Positions 42,291 to 51,677 of a stretch of 64,000 nucleotides of DNA are shown here, piece after piece. Below the pieces are notes generated by a model, which ran no database searches, was not told where the DNA came from, and saw nothing but the letters and a program-made list of their open reading frames with translations. The position numbers and the translations under genes are program-made. Every line of letters starts with the position of its first letter. The first letter of the stretch is position 1. Source of the stretch: Methanocatella intestini (GTDB lineage Archaea; Methanobacteriota; Methanobacteria; Methanobacteriales; Methanobacteriaceae); assembly GCF_002252585.1 (NCBI RefSeq), contig NZ_NQLD01000014.1. One strand, 5' to 3'.

Positions 42291-44195
42291 TTAACTTTTT
42301 TTACTATATTTTTCAATACGATATATTAATTCGTTAACAATTCCATCGTTATTTGTTTTTTTAACTTTAGCTAGTTTTTCCTGATATTTAGGGAGCCTTT
42401 TTAAGAATTTTTCCACTTTTTTAGGACTCATCTCTTCATGATATTCACCATAGCCTAATTTCTGAACATAAAATCCGTTTAATGTTTGTTCAAAGTTTCC
42501 AATAGCTGGAACGCTGTATATTGGTTTTTTAAGAGATATGGCTTCTGATATAAATGTAAATCCACCATTACATATTACTGCCTTTGCACTAGCTAAATCA
42601 TTGTAGAATTCATTTTCGTTAAATAATTTGTAGGTTAAATTTTCATCTACTTCATCTTTATTAAATCCGTATACAATAAATTTTTCATTTAAAGATTTTA
42701 ATTGTTCAACCAGTTTCACACTTTCTTTACTTGTTTGATAAACAATAATGTGATCTTCAATTGTAGGTTTCAGTTTTAAGATATCTTCACGAATCACTGG
42801 TGGATAGAGCACTGCCCTTTTTTTAGGTTTGATTTTCGGATAAAAGAAGCTGGTTAAAATATGTATTTTCGGTTTTATTACATATGACTTTATTACGCCT
42901 TTTGCTTTTAGCATTTCTCCCTGATGCTTTGGGGGATAATCAATTGCAGTTTGGGTAATCATATGAATATTATCAAGACTTATTAATGGGATGCTGAGAA
43001 GTTTGGAAACCATTGTAGCATAGATTTCAAAATCGGTAACAATAACATCGGGAGATAATTTTCTTGCTTTTTTATATAATTCTTCATATCCTTCTTTAAT
43101 GTTTAGAGGGTTACGTTTGAGAGCGTTGATTAATGTTTTTGTATTGCTGACTTTGTTATTTATATAAACGGTGTTGAATCCGCCGATTTTATAGACATTG
43201 TCAAATTTTTCATTTAAATATTTGTAAGCACGGTCACTGCTGAAAATGTAAACGTCATATTTGTCTTTTATACGGTCGATTATTACGCTGCTGCGAATAG
43301 CATGACCCATTCCCTCTCCACAGATACAATAAAAGATTACTTTTTTATCCCTGATTTTTGTTTTTTTGACTTTTTTAAGATAGACTTTTGCAGTGTTTAT
43401 TTTTTGTTTGGATTCATCATAACTGTTTTTTAATTGGTCTAATTTTTCAGATTCCAGAGCAATTTTATCTAATTTATGTTTGCTTACATATTCTTTTCCA
43501 TGATCAAAACCATAATTCAAATCTGAAGCTTCTGTTCTAATGCCTAAAAAGTCATTTACAGTACTTTTACCGTATTGCTTAGCTAGTGTTGCCAGCCCCT
43601 CTTCTTCAAGCCTTCTTGTAGAAACTCCAATTTTAGCATTTCTCAGTACTTTAAATCTTTCTTTTTTAGCTAATCTTTCAATGTATTCAGTATCTTCACC
43701 AAAAGTTAATTCTTCATTAAATCCACCGCAGCGTTCATGTAATTCTCTTTTAGCTATTATGCCATAACATCCGGCACCATGTGGCTTTATTTTTTCAACG
43801 CTGATCATAAATAAATTAGCCAAATCATGTAAAAGTTTATCTTCTGTTTTTTTAGAAAGGGGTTTCATTTGTGTAATTGCAATACCTAATCGTTCCATTT
43901 TAAATTCATAGATAACTTTTGCAAGATAATCTTCAGTAAGTTTTAAATCAGAGTCTAAAAATAGTAAGTAATCGCCTTTAGCTACTTTCGCACCATTATT
44001 TCTACCTACTGCAGGCATGCCTCCTTCAACAACAATACATCCGTATTCTTCAGCTATTTTTACAGTATTGTCTTTAGAGTCAGCATCAGCAACAATTATT
44101 TCATAATCACTAAAATCCTGCTGTTTAATACTTTCCAGAAGTACTGGAAGGTATTCTTCTTCATTATATGTAGGTATAATAAGGCTTAAAATCAT
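42291..44195 (-). CDS. Two-domain glycosyltransferase (GT2 fused to a MurG-like GT-B domain)
   Basis: 634 residues. Residues 1-220 are a GT-A/GT2 domain: LSLIIPTYNEEEYLPVLLES, VADADSKDNT and LLFLDSDL (DxD). From about residue 288 a GT-B domain begins with VIFYCICGEGMGHAIRSSVI and has a C-terminal donor-site motif, ICNGGFTFISEAISLKKPIY, as in MurG/MJ1255-type transferases. It has no membrane helix and probably works at the membrane face on pseudomurein precursors or surface glycans. No ribosome binding site is seen, so the mRNA may be leaderless. It is convergent with tfb (10 bases apart). Confidence 0.82.
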   Translation of the reverse strand: MILSLIIPTYNEEEYLPVLLESIKQQDFSDYEIIVADADSKDNTVKIAEEYGCIVVEGGMPAVGRNNGAKVAKGDYLLFLDSDLKLTEDYLAKVIYEFKMERLGIAITQMKPLSKKTEDKLLHDLANLFMISVEKIKPHGAGCYGIIAKRELHERCGGFNEELTFGEDTEYIERLAKKERFKVLRNAKIGVSTRRLEEEGLATLAKQYGKSTVNDFLGIRTEASDLNYGFDHGKEYVSKHKLDKIALESEKLDQLKNSYDESKQKINTAKVYLKKVKKTKIRDKKVIFYCICGEGMGHAIRSSVIIDRIKDKYDVYIFSSDRAYKYLNEKFDNVYKIGGFNTVYINNKVSNTKTLINALKRNPLNIKEGYEELYKKARKLSPDVIVTDFEIYATMVSKLLSIPLISLDNIHMITQTAIDYPPKHQGEMLKAKGVIKSYVIKPKIHILTSFFYPKIKPKKRAVLYPPVIREDILKLKPTIEDHIIVYQTSKESVKLVEQLKSLNEKFIVYGFNKDEVDENLTYKLFNENEFYNDLASAKAVICNGGFTFISEAISLKKPIYSVPAIGNFEQTLNGFYVQKLGYGEYHEEMSPKKVEKFLKRLPKYQEKLAKVKKTNNDGIVNELIYRIEKYSKKS

Positions 44196-44231
44196 ATGTT
44201 AATATTAATTTTTAAAACTTATAAGTTTTTA

Positions 44232-45314
44232 TTAAATATATGAATAAATGTTCCAGGAGATTGTATAGTACTCACATTTGTTGTTTAAGGGTATTTTTAA
44301 ATCTTTAATTAAATTTAATTCATTATAACTTGAATCAAGAGTATAAACTGTTTTATTTTCGCTGTGTTGAATACTTTCTATTGGAAAATCATTTAATTCA
44401 ATATTGTCTGCAGGATTTACAACTTCAAGTGTGTAATATTCATTATTTGCTCCAAAAATAGCTATTGAAATTCTTAAAGTTATAAAAAGAACAGTTATGA
44501 TATAAGGTAACAGTCTGTGAAGATAAAATTTTACTTTGCTTAATTTAATATTTTTGTAATGAGGATATTCTTTTTCGGATTCAGTTAATATTTTCTTATT
44601 TTTTAAAAGAACTCCTCCAATATAATAATCAAAATAATAATGGTTTCTATAAATTAGAAAAAGTCCGCAAATACCTAACATTGAAGGTGTAGAAAACATT
44701 CCTCCGTCTAATGCTCCAATAAGTAAGCAGGTTGAAAAAAAACTTAAAAGGATTGTAGTTGGAGCTAAACGTTTTTGATTAGCCAATATTTCAAGTATGA
44801 ATAGGATTGGGAATAATATGATTACTATTTTAGCTATATTTGGAACATAGGTATATAATCCGACTCCTGTATTGATTCCGCTGCTGATAAATGGCCCGAT
44901 TAGTGAAGTTATAACTTCTCCAAAAATGGATTTAAGTAAGTGGGTATGTAAAATACTGGTACTTGCTGCCTGTGAACTTTCACTCATAAAAGTTACATTT
45001 AATGGAATTCCTAAAGACTGTCTAAAGAGAACTTCCACAAGGATTCCTGAAATTAATAAAAGGCCACCTACACAAATAGCTATTTTTAAGTATCTGTCAG
45101 AGTCAATATCTTTATTTTTTAAGGTGAATGTTTGACTTAAAATTAAAAACACTCCAAAAAGTCCAAAAAATAAAATATCTTTTCCTTTAGAAGAACCCAT
45201 TAGAAATACTCGAGTTATTGGCCTTATTATTGGATTGAAGATGTCTGTTATAAAAAGTACACCTGCAAATAATATAAATATGAATCCGACCAATATAATA
45301 TTATTCCTTTTCAT
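44232..45314 (-). CDS. Unknown polytopic membrane protein
   Basis: 360 residues with about eight membrane helices in residues 1-290, followed by an outside domain of about 70 residues rich in Asn and Glu (NNEYYTLEVVNPADNIELND). It is probably co-transcribed with the glycosyltransferase 36 bases downstream and may act in surface-polymer assembly or transport. No family recognised. No clear ribosome binding site. Divergent from the TauE/SafE gene with 54 bases between starts. Confidence 0.6.
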   Translation of the reverse strand: MKRNNIILVGFIFILFAGVLFITDIFNPIIRPITRVFLMGSSKGKDILFFGLFGVFLILSQTFTLKNKDIDSDRYLKIAICVGGLLLISGILVEVLFRQSLGIPLNVTFMSESSQAASTSILHTHLLKSIFGEVITSLIGPFISSGINTGVGLYTYVPNIAKIVIILFPILFILEILANQKRLAPTTILLSFFSTCLLIGALDGGMFSTPSMLGICGLFLIYRNHYYFDYYIGGVLLKNKKILTESEKEYPHYKNIKLSKVKFYLHRLLPYIITVLFITLRISIAIFGANNEYYTLEVVNPADNIELNDFPIESIQHSENKTVYTLDSSYNELNLIKDLKIPLNNKCEYYTISWNIYSYI

Positions 45315-45368
45315 TAAAATTAATTTAAGTTTTTAATGATTTAAAAGATTTACTGAATACGTGTTTTT

Positions 45369-46181
45369 ATGATATTTACATTAGAATATTTCATTGGTTT
45401 AATTTTAATTGGTGTTGTTGCAGGATTTGCATCAGGTCTTTTAGGTGTTGGAGGAGGATTTTTAATTGTTCCATTCCAGTATTTCCTGTTGGAGTATCTT
45501 GGAGTTGACCCGTCACTTGCCATGATGATATCTCTTGGAACCAGTCTGGCCATTATTATTCCGACAGCAACAAGCGGTGCATCCAGGCATTTAAAAGTTA
45601 TGGACAATATTTTAAAACCGGGAATAAGACTGGGGTTATTTGGTATTGTTGGGGGCATATTGGGCGGTCTGATTGCATCAATGCTGCCGACACAAATATT
45701 AAAAATCATATTTGGATGTTTATTGTTGTTTATAGCTATTCGTAACTTGGTGTCTGCCGATAAAAAGACTTCAAAAGCTAGAGCCAAATTTAATTTAATA
45801 AACATAGCTGTTGTAGGGGTATTGGTTGGAATTTCCTCAGGTCTTTTAGGTGTTGGAGGAGGAGTATTTATAATTCTAATTTTAACTGCAATATTCGGAT
45901 TTTCAATGATTGAAGCTATCGGAATTTCATCAGTATTTATTAGCTTAACAGCTATTGGAGGAACCGTATCATATATAATATCTGGCTGGGGAGTTAATCC
46001 GTTTCCGTATTCATTGGGATATGTAAGTTTAGTTAATTTTGCAGTTATCGCAATGTTTTCAGTACCTTTAGCTTATTATGGTGCAAAAATAGCTCATAAG
46101 GTTCCTGAAAAAAGATTAAAACAGATATTTGGTTTGGTGGTTTTGTATATTTCACTTAAAATGCTGGGTGTAGTTCCCTAA
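45369..46181 (+). CDS. TauE/SafE family sulfite/anion exporter
   Basis: 270 residues, about eight membrane helices in two homologous halves. Each half starts with the family loop GLLGVGGGFLIVPFQ (residue 22 on) or GLLGVGGGVFIILIL (residue 159 on). The family moves sulfite, sulfoacetate or other organic anions; the substrate here is unknown. The last four bases (CTAA) are shared with the stop of the convergent gene. Confidence 0.85.
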   Translation: MIFTLEYFIGLILIGVVAGFASGLLGVGGGFLIVPFQYFLLEYLGVDPSLAMMISLGTSLAIIIPTATSGASRHLKVMDNILKPGIRLGLFGIVGGILGGLIASMLPTQILKIIFGCLLLFIAIRNLVSADKKTSKARAKFNLINIAVVGVLVGISSGLLGVGGGVFIILILTAIFGFSMIEAIGISSVFISLTAIGGTVSYIISGWGVNPFPYSLGYVSLVNFAVIAMFSVPLAYYGAKIAHKVPEKRLKQIFGLVVLYISLKMLGVVP

Positions 46182-47032
46182 TCTTTAAATTTAACTCCCA
46201 TTCCCATTGCAGTAATTTGAAAACTGTCTCCACCTAAACCGATTAACCCATATTCTATTTTTAAATCCAGGATTCCATTTCCGCCATGAGCTTTAATTTC
46301 ATTAGCTATTTGGATTAGGACACTGTCTTTAGCTTTTTTAAGCATTTTTAAAGTGTCTTTTTCATATTTTTCAGGGTCAATGTGGATTAGTTTTTTATCT
46401 CTTTCCAAAAATACTGTTGCATGAAAGTGGTCTATGATTTCTATTTTTTTATTGATTGGATGTGAGCTGGTTATGAATATAAAATCCAAATCATTGATTT
46501 GTTTATTGCTTTCCAGTTCATTTTCAACAACTTCAGCATCAATAGTTCTTATGGGTTTTTGCTTCCCTGTTATTTTATAATACATGTCAGATAATTTGGA
46601 ATAGGTATAATCTGTAATTTTTTTAAATGTCCCAAAGAAATAGGAGATTATTCCAATTATAACAACTAAAAAGAAATAGTTAATAAGTGTAGGAAGAGCT
46701 GCCTGTAAAATTACAATTATTGATCCGAAAGTGATTACATTTACTCCAAGTGTAGGATTGGATATAATAAAACCGTAAACTACAGTTACAAGAAATAAAA
46801 TAAATGCGCTGATGGCTCCAATATCTTCGCCAATTATTCGTTTAGCCAATATGGTTTCAGCATATCCTGCAGCTAATGGAGCAAAAATAAGTCCAAAATT
46901 CCATCCATAAATATCAATATGGAAGTATAAAAAAATATAATAAGTTAAAATACCAACAAATGTTCCAAAAGAAATGCAGATAATAGCTTCTTTTAAGTTT
47001 TCCACATTTTCTATTCTTTCTTTAAGATTCAT
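46178..47032 (-). CDS. Membrane protein with C-terminal YbjQ-like domain
   Basis: 284 residues. Four to five membrane helices occupy residues 15-150. The C-terminal 110 residues are soluble and resemble YbjQ/UPF0145 proteins (LDFIFITSSHP, IANEIKAHGGNGILDLKIEYG, ITAMGMGVKF), like the free-standing relative just upstream. It may be a membrane-tethered version. The start follows the previous stop by one base, so translation is probably coupled. Confidence 0.65.
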   Translation of the reverse strand: MNLKERIENVENLKEAIICISFGTFVGILTYYIFLYFHIDIYGWNFGLIFAPLAAGYAETILAKRIIGEDIGAISAFILFLVTVVYGFIISNPTLGVNVITFGSIIVILQAALPTLINYFFLVVIIGIISYFFGTFKKITDYTYSKLSDMYYKITGKQKPIRTIDAEVVENELESNKQINDLDFIFITSSHPINKKIEIIDHFHATVFLERDKKLIHIDPEKYEKDTLKMLKKAKDSVLIQIANEIKAHGGNGILDLKIEYGLIGLGGDSFQITAMGMGVKFKD

Positions 47033-47033
47033 A

Positions 47034-47357
47034 TTATTCGTATTTTATAGCAGTACCGTAAGCTGTTACAAGAATTGTATTTCCCATAGTACCGCCTAAG
47101 TTATCGTAAGAAATTTTCAATCCGATAATAGCATTTGCACCTAAATATTCTGCTTTTTCTTCCATACTGTTCAGTGCAATATCACGTGCTTTTTGGATTT
47201 CTTCTTCATATCTTGAGGTTCTTCCGCCTACAACATCCCGAACACCGGAAAATAAATCTTTATAAATGTTAGCACCGATTAAGGATTCTCCAGTTACTAA
47301 ACCTTTATATTCAACAATTTCCTTATTTTCCAGTGTGTTTGCAGATGTCAATATCAT
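47034..47357 (-). CDS. YbjQ/UPF0145 family protein
   Basis: 107 residues from ATG 47357 (MILTSANTLENKEIVEYKGL), the usual N-terminus of the family, with GTGATGAAA as ribosome binding site; a GTG at 47366 is part of that site. Conserved features: GLVTGESLIGANIYKDLFSG and AEYLGANAIIGLKISYD...LVTAYGTAI. Function unknown. In an apparent operon with the zinc-ribbon protein (9 bases upstream) and the membrane YbjQ fusion. Confidence 0.82.
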   Translation of the reverse strand: MILTSANTLENKEIVEYKGLVTGESLIGANIYKDLFSGVRDVVGGRTSRYEEEIQKARDIALNSMEEKAEYLGANAIIGLKISYDNLGGTMGNTILVTAYGTAIKYE

Positions 47358-47366
47358 TTTCATCAC

Positions 47367-47558
47367 TTATTTCATGAAAGTCATTACTGCCCAAATAGCT
47401 AAAAAAAGAATGATAACTCCAGTTAACATATATCTGCTTTTCTTTTGTTGATTAAGTCTTTGATCCCAAACTTTTTGACAGTCTGGAGAGCATACAAGTT
47501 CATTTAAAGGTATAGGGGTTCCGCAAATTGGACAATGTTTATGTGGTTCTACAGCCAT
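47367..47558 (-). CDS. Zinc-ribbon membrane protein (DUF2116-like)
   Basis: 63 residues. HKHCPICGTPIPLNELVCSP with a following DCQKVWDQR forms a zinc ribbon of the DUF2116 type; residues 43-62 are one membrane helix (LTGVIILFLAIWAVMTF). RBS GGTGATAAT. It lies between tatD and the YbjQ gene, 15 bases after tatD. Confidence 0.78.
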   Translation of the reverse strand: MAVEPHKHCPICGTPIPLNELVCSPDCQKVWDQRLNQQKKSRYMLTGVIILFLAIWAVMTFMK

Positions 47559-47573
47559 ATTATCACCATATTT

Positions 47574-48365
47574 TTATATTTTAAAAAAGTCTTTAGTAGT
47601 TTTTGTAACTTCTTTTGCAAGTTTTTCTACATCATAATCGTTTTTATAATGAGCAATTGTTTTTAGGATATGAGGTAAATATTTGGGTTCATTTTTATTA
47701 CTTTTAGGTTTTTTATCAAAGTTTTTAGGTATTAAAAATGGAGCATCTGTTTCTATCATTAATTTGTTGGTTGGAATTATACTTACTGCATCCTGCAGGT
47801 CACTGCCTCTTTCCATATCACAAATCCATCCGGTAACACCAATGCAGCATCCCAAATCAATATAATTTTGAGCTTCCTGCTTGGTTCCTGTAAAACAGTG
47901 AACTACTGATTTTTCACAAACATCTTCATGTTTTTTTAAAATATTATATAAATCTTTGTGAGCCTCTCTTTCATGTAAAAATAAAGGCATATCTAAATTT
48001 TCAGCTAATTCGACCTGTTTTTCAAACCATTTTCTTTGAACATCTCTTGGAGAAAAATCACGGTTATAATCAAGACCGCATTCTCCAATAGCTATAACAC
48101 AATCATTTTCAGCTATTTTTTTCAGTTCTGAAAGAGTATGATCATCACATGTTTTTGCATCATGAGGATGAACACCGGAAGTTGAATATAAAGTTCCGGG
48201 ATAATTGGATGCATATTCACATGCTATCTGACTTGCTTTGACATTGGTTCCTGTAATTATAAATTTGGAAACACCTTCATCAATGGCATCTTCAATTATA
48301 CTTTCTCTATTTTTTCTAAAAGAAGGATGCATTAAATTAAGACCAATATCAATAAGATTTTCCAC
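47574..48365 (-). CDS. tatD: TatD family metal-dependent DNase
   Basis: 263 residues. It starts IDIGLNLMHPSFRKNRE, the TatD-proper N-terminus that lacks the HxH of related hydrolases. Metal-site motifs follow: GECGLDYNRDFSP, PLFLHEREAHKD, VVHCFTGT and MIETDAPFLIP. It acts as a 3'-5' exonuclease on DNA/RNA. GTG start 48365 with RBS GGTGATTAA. It follows pyrH by 12 bases. Confidence 0.88.
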   Translation of the reverse strand: MENLIDIGLNLMHPSFRKNRESIIEDAIDEGVSKFIITGTNVKASQIACEYASNYPGTLYSTSGVHPHDAKTCDDHTLSELKKIAENDCVIAIGECGLDYNRDFSPRDVQRKWFEKQVELAENLDMPLFLHEREAHKDLYNILKKHEDVCEKSVVHCFTGTKQEAQNYIDLGCCIGVTGWICDMERGSDLQDAVSIIPTNKLMIETDAPFLIPKNFDKKPKSNKNEPKYLPHILKTIAHYKNDYDVEKLAKEVTKTTKDFFKI

Positions 48366-48377
48366 TTAATCACCTGT

Positions 48378-49055
48378 TTATTTGCTGATAACTTTGGTTC
48401 CTACTTCCTCACCATTAATAGCTTTAATTAAGTTTTCAGAATCATAACCGTTAGCTATTACAGTTTCAAGAGATGATCTTTTAATCATTTGAATTGCAGT
48501 CATATCAAAGAATTCATAGGTTCCGGCCTTGGTGTCTTTTCCGCTGATGAATTCTATCATTTCACTAGCTGTAATTTCTTTAATTAGCTTAGCATCTTCG
48601 TACTTGTTCGGATCTTTGTCATACATTCCGTCAACAGAGGTTAGGTTAATAAGTTTATCTGCATGGATGTATTCTGCTAAAATAGCGGAAACTGCATCTG
48701 TACTGTGTGCAGGTTCTGTTCCACCCATTACAATTATTTTTCCGGTAGCTGAATATTCTAAAGCTTCCTGGAAGTTATGGGGCACTTTCTGATAAGCAGC
48801 ATCTCCAAGTGCAGATAATAACAATTTAGCATTAATTCTTGTAACTTCAATTCCAATATCATCGCACTGAGCTTCACCAGCTCCAAGTTCACGAACAACT
48901 CCGATATATTCTCTAGCAGGTTTTCCTCCACCTACAACAACGAATATTTCATGTTCGCTAGCTAATGATTTTAATATTTCACTATATTCCTGGAATTTTT
49001 TACAGTCATATTCTTTTAATAAAATTGATCCTCCAATTGCTACAACTATCTTCAT
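48378..49055 (-). CDS. pyrH: Uridylate kinase (UMP kinase)
   Basis: 225 residues, archaeal length. Amino-acid-kinase fold: VVAIGGSILLKEY, VVGGGKPAREYIGV (UMP/ATP loops), GGTEPAHSTDAVSA and NLTSVDGMYDKDPNKY. It phosphorylates UMP to UDP. RBS AAGGTGAATAT. First gene of the apparent operon pyrH-tatD-zinc ribbon-ybjQ-membrane protein. Confidence 0.93.
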   Translation of the reverse strand: MKIVVAIGGSILLKEYDCKKFQEYSEILKSLASEHEIFVVVGGGKPAREYIGVVRELGAGEAQCDDIGIEVTRINAKLLLSALGDAAYQKVPHNFQEALEYSATGKIIVMGGTEPAHSTDAVSAILAEYIHADKLINLTSVDGMYDKDPNKYEDAKLIKEITASEMIEFISGKDTKAGTYEFFDMTAIQMIKRSSLETVIANGYDSENLIKAINGEEVGTKVISK

Positions 49056-49302
49056 ATATTCACCTTAACTATTATTTATTTGGATGATATTATTTAAATT
49101 TTAAATTACTTTTGCCGTAAAAAGAAAAATTGATTTTTATTTTTCATATAAGTTTATGAGTTTTTGTTTAAAAATAGCTATATTTCATTTTTATTATTTT
49201 TTTTAGGTCATGGGGTTATTCTGAAATATTGTTTAGAATATTTATATTTGGTGTATTAAATATAATATTATTCAATTATTATGTTCTTGGGGGGGGAATT
49301 AA

Positions 49303-49671
49303 GTGGATTTTAAGGATTTTTTTAGGATTTTAATTTCTAATCGTGATTCTTTAAGTTATCCTGAAAAACATATGAATATTATATTTAAATTTTTTGTTTT
49401 TGCGGGGGTTTCGTTTATTTTTTTGATTGCCAGTATTTGTGTGTTGATTTTTTATAATGATTCCTCAAAGTTTATACTTGATTTTGCTTTAATAACTTTT
49501 GGCATAATATTTTTGATAATTTCAGATACATATAATGAGGATATCTGTAACAAATGTGGTTTTGGAGAATATTTAAACAAAATGGATAAACTTATTTCAG
49601 TTGTTTATATAATTTACGTTTTATTGTTTATTTTTATTATTGTGATGATGAAGTTAAATTATGGGAGATAA
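49303..49671 (+). CDS. Unknown membrane protein, first of a tandem pair
   Basis: 122 residues from GTG 49303 behind a G8 run. It starts MDFKDFFRILISNRDSLSYP, then has three hydrophobic segments (residues about 30-52, 57-75 and 100-118) and a short Cys-containing loop (CNKCGFGEY). It shares its N-terminal motif and helix layout with the next gene, so the pair arose by duplication. No family recognised. Confidence 0.6.
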   Translation: MDFKDFFRILISNRDSLSYPEKHMNIIFKFFVFAGVSFIFLIASICVLIFYNDSSKFILDFALITFGIIFLIISDTYNEDICNKCGFGEYLNKMDKLISVVYIIYVLLFIFIIVMMKLNYGR

Positions 49672-49737
49672 GTTTTATATTTTTTGTGTGAGTTTTAGTA
49701 TTTGTTTTTAGGTGTATTGTTGTGGGGTGTGTATTTT

Positions 49738-50118
49738 ATGAATTTTAGGGATTTTTTTAGGATTTTAGTTTCTAGAAGGCGTTCTTTAAGTTATCAGGAA
49801 AGAGTTAAAAATATCATGTTTAGGTATTATGTTTTCAATAGTCTTTCATTTATTTTTTTGATTGTTGGAGCATGTGTTTTGGTTTTTTATTATGGGTTTT
49901 CAAAGTTCATGTTTCTTTGTGCTTTAGTAATTTTTGGTATGGTATTAGGGATTTTTTCAGGGATTTATGAGAATTGTCTTCGTGCTGAAAAGGATTTTAG
50001 GGGACATTTAGGTTCATGGGAAAGTACTCTTATATTTGCTGTTGAATCATTGTATATTTTATTTTTATTAGTTCTTTTATGGAAGATGGGGTTAATTGGG
50101 GAGTTATTCAAATATTAA
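49738..50118 (+). CDS. Unknown membrane protein, second of a tandem pair
   Basis: 126 residues from ATG 49738 (GGTGTG upstream). It starts MNFRDFFRILVSRRRSLSYQ and matches the previous gene through FIFLIVGACVLVFYYGFSKF and FGMVLGIFSGIYE; the loop after residue 85 differs (no Cys pair). Three membrane helices. The 66-base gap between the genes also holds GTG-rich RBS-like sequence. Function unknown. Confidence 0.6.
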   Translation: MNFRDFFRILVSRRRSLSYQERVKNIMFRYYVFNSLSFIFLIVGACVLVFYYGFSKFMFLCALVIFGMVLGIFSGIYENCLRAEKDFRGHLGSWESTLIFAVESLYILFLLVLLWKMGLIGELFKY

Positions 50119-50269
50119 ATAATAAATAAGTGATGATTTGTATTTGAAAGTTGGTGTTGGAGTTGAATATTACTTAAGTATAATGGGAACATGTGATGAA
50201 ATGATTTTAAGAATATTAATGTAGGTTAATTTAACTGAAAATAGATGTATGTATGTTTTATAAATTTTT

Positions 50270-50316
50270 AAAATAAGAAAAAGAATTAAATTTAGTCGGT
50301 ATGACCAAATTTAATT
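50270..50316 (-). terminator. Terminator of the MATE gene
   Basis: Perfect 10-base inverted repeat AATTAAATTT (50284-50293) and AAATTTAATT (50307-50316) spanning the stop, followed on the minus strand by CTTTTTCTTATTTT. Confidence 0.45.
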
Positions 50317-51677
50317 TTAAGTTTTTTAATGAATAACCTGGCCCAGCTGTAACCAAACATGGAACCGATAAAGCTTCCAATAATTACTCCTGCAAAAATA
50401 CCCATTTCTCCGTAACCTAACACTATTCCAAACAAGTATGCAAAGACTACTTCAGCAAATAATGACCTTATGATAGTTATTAGTAATGAAGATGTTCCTT
50501 TTCCAACTCCTTGGAATACAAATGATCCTGCAATACCGAACGGTACGAATATTAAGAATAAACAGAATATTCTAAGTGCAAATGCAATTTGAGGTGTAAG
50601 ATATGCTGTTGCTGCAGAATATGAGAACAGCAATGCGATTTGCGGTGCAAAGATAAATGTTAGAGCTCCTAAAATCAATGAAATTACCAATCCGAATTTG
50701 ATACTGTATGTGAAACTGGTTTTTAATTTTTCATAGTTACGGGCACCGTATGCCGCTCCAGCTACTGTTAAAAGTGCAGTAGCTATTCCCATTAATGGAA
50801 TCATTGCCATTGATACAATTCTCATACTTGCAGTATATACTGCTACTGCAGTTGTTGTTGAAACTATAACCAGCATTGCATTTATTGCCATTGTAAGTCC
50901 GGACATAATTAATTGCTCTGCAGTGGAAGGTATAGCTACTTTCATAATTTCAACTACGATTCCTTTGCTTTTTTTGAATTGATCAAAGCTTAAATTCATG
51001 TAAGTGTCTTTTTTAACCCATATCCAGTAAGCCATTACAATACATGAAATTCCTGCAGAGATTACTGTTGCCCATGCAGCCCCTGCTATTCCCATATTTA
51101 AATAATATATGAAAATCGGATCTATAATTATATTTAATACTGCAGTAATAGCTATTGCGATTGTAGCTCTGTTTACATCTCCTTCAGACCTTAATATTGA
51201 TGAAAGTACTGAGGAGAATAAAAATACAATTAATAATCCAAATGTAACTTTACTGTAATCCATACATAATTCTGTAACGCTGGCTCCACCCATAATTACA
51301 ACTATTTCAGGTATTAACGGAAGTAATATGATTGGTATTACAATTCCTATGATTACAGTTAATACAACAGAGTGCAGTGCAGCATTATTTGCTAATTCGT
51401 CTTTTTTAGCCCCAAATGCTCTTGCGATTAATGAGTTTGCACCGGCACCTATTCCGTTTCCAAGTCCGATAATAATCATAAATAGTGGTGTTATAAAACC
51501 TAGTGCTGCTAGAGCATCTGCTCCAAGTCCTGATACCCATACACTATCTGCTAAATTATAAAGCATTATAAGAAGCATTGATAGCATCATAGGCCAGGCT
51601 AATTTATTGATAGCTTTTTTAGGGTCTCCAGTTATTAATTCAATATTTGCATGTTTTCCTTTGGTCATATCAGCCAT
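50292..51677 (-). CDS. MATE family efflux transporter
   Basis: 461 residues, twelve membrane helices in two halves. Typical first-helix region KAINKLAWPMMLSMLLIML and GNGIGAGANSLIARAFGAKK; the second half repeats the layout (KVAIPSTAEQLIMSGLTMAI). It expels cationic drugs or metabolites using a sodium or proton gradient. RBS AGGAGG overlaps the end of the MarR gene, so the two are one operon. Confidence 0.9.
   Translation of the reverse strand: MADMTKGKHANIELITGDPKKAINKLAWPMMLSMLLIMLYNLADSVWVSGLGADALAALGFITPLFMIIIGLGNGIGAGANSLIARAFGAKKDELANNAALHSVVLTVIIGIVIPIILLPLIPEIVVIMGGASVTELCMDYSKVTFGLLIVFLFSSVLSSILRSEGDVNRATIAIAITAVLNIIIDPIFIYYLNMGIAGAAWATVISAGISCIVMAYWIWVKKDTYMNLSFDQFKKSKGIVVEIMKVAIPSTAEQLIMSGLTMAINAMLVIVSTTTAVAVYTASMRIVSMAMIPLMGIATALLTVAGAAYGARNYEKLKTSFTYSIKFGLVISLILGALTFIFAPQIALLFSYSAATAYLTPQIAFALRIFCLFLIFVPFGIAGSFVFQGVGKGTSSLLITIIRSLFAEVVFAYLFGIVLGYGEMGIFAGVIIGSFIGSMFGYSWARLFIKKLKIKFGHTD

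Noticed and set aside
45350..45805. 151-residue minus-strand frame
   Set aside because: Antisense to the TauE/SafE gene; composition rich in Pro and Asn from reversed membrane-helix codons, no start signal.
50130..50215. Possible C/D box guide RNA (TGATGA-like boxes)
   Set aside because: Two C-like boxes are present but no CTGA boxes at matching distance.
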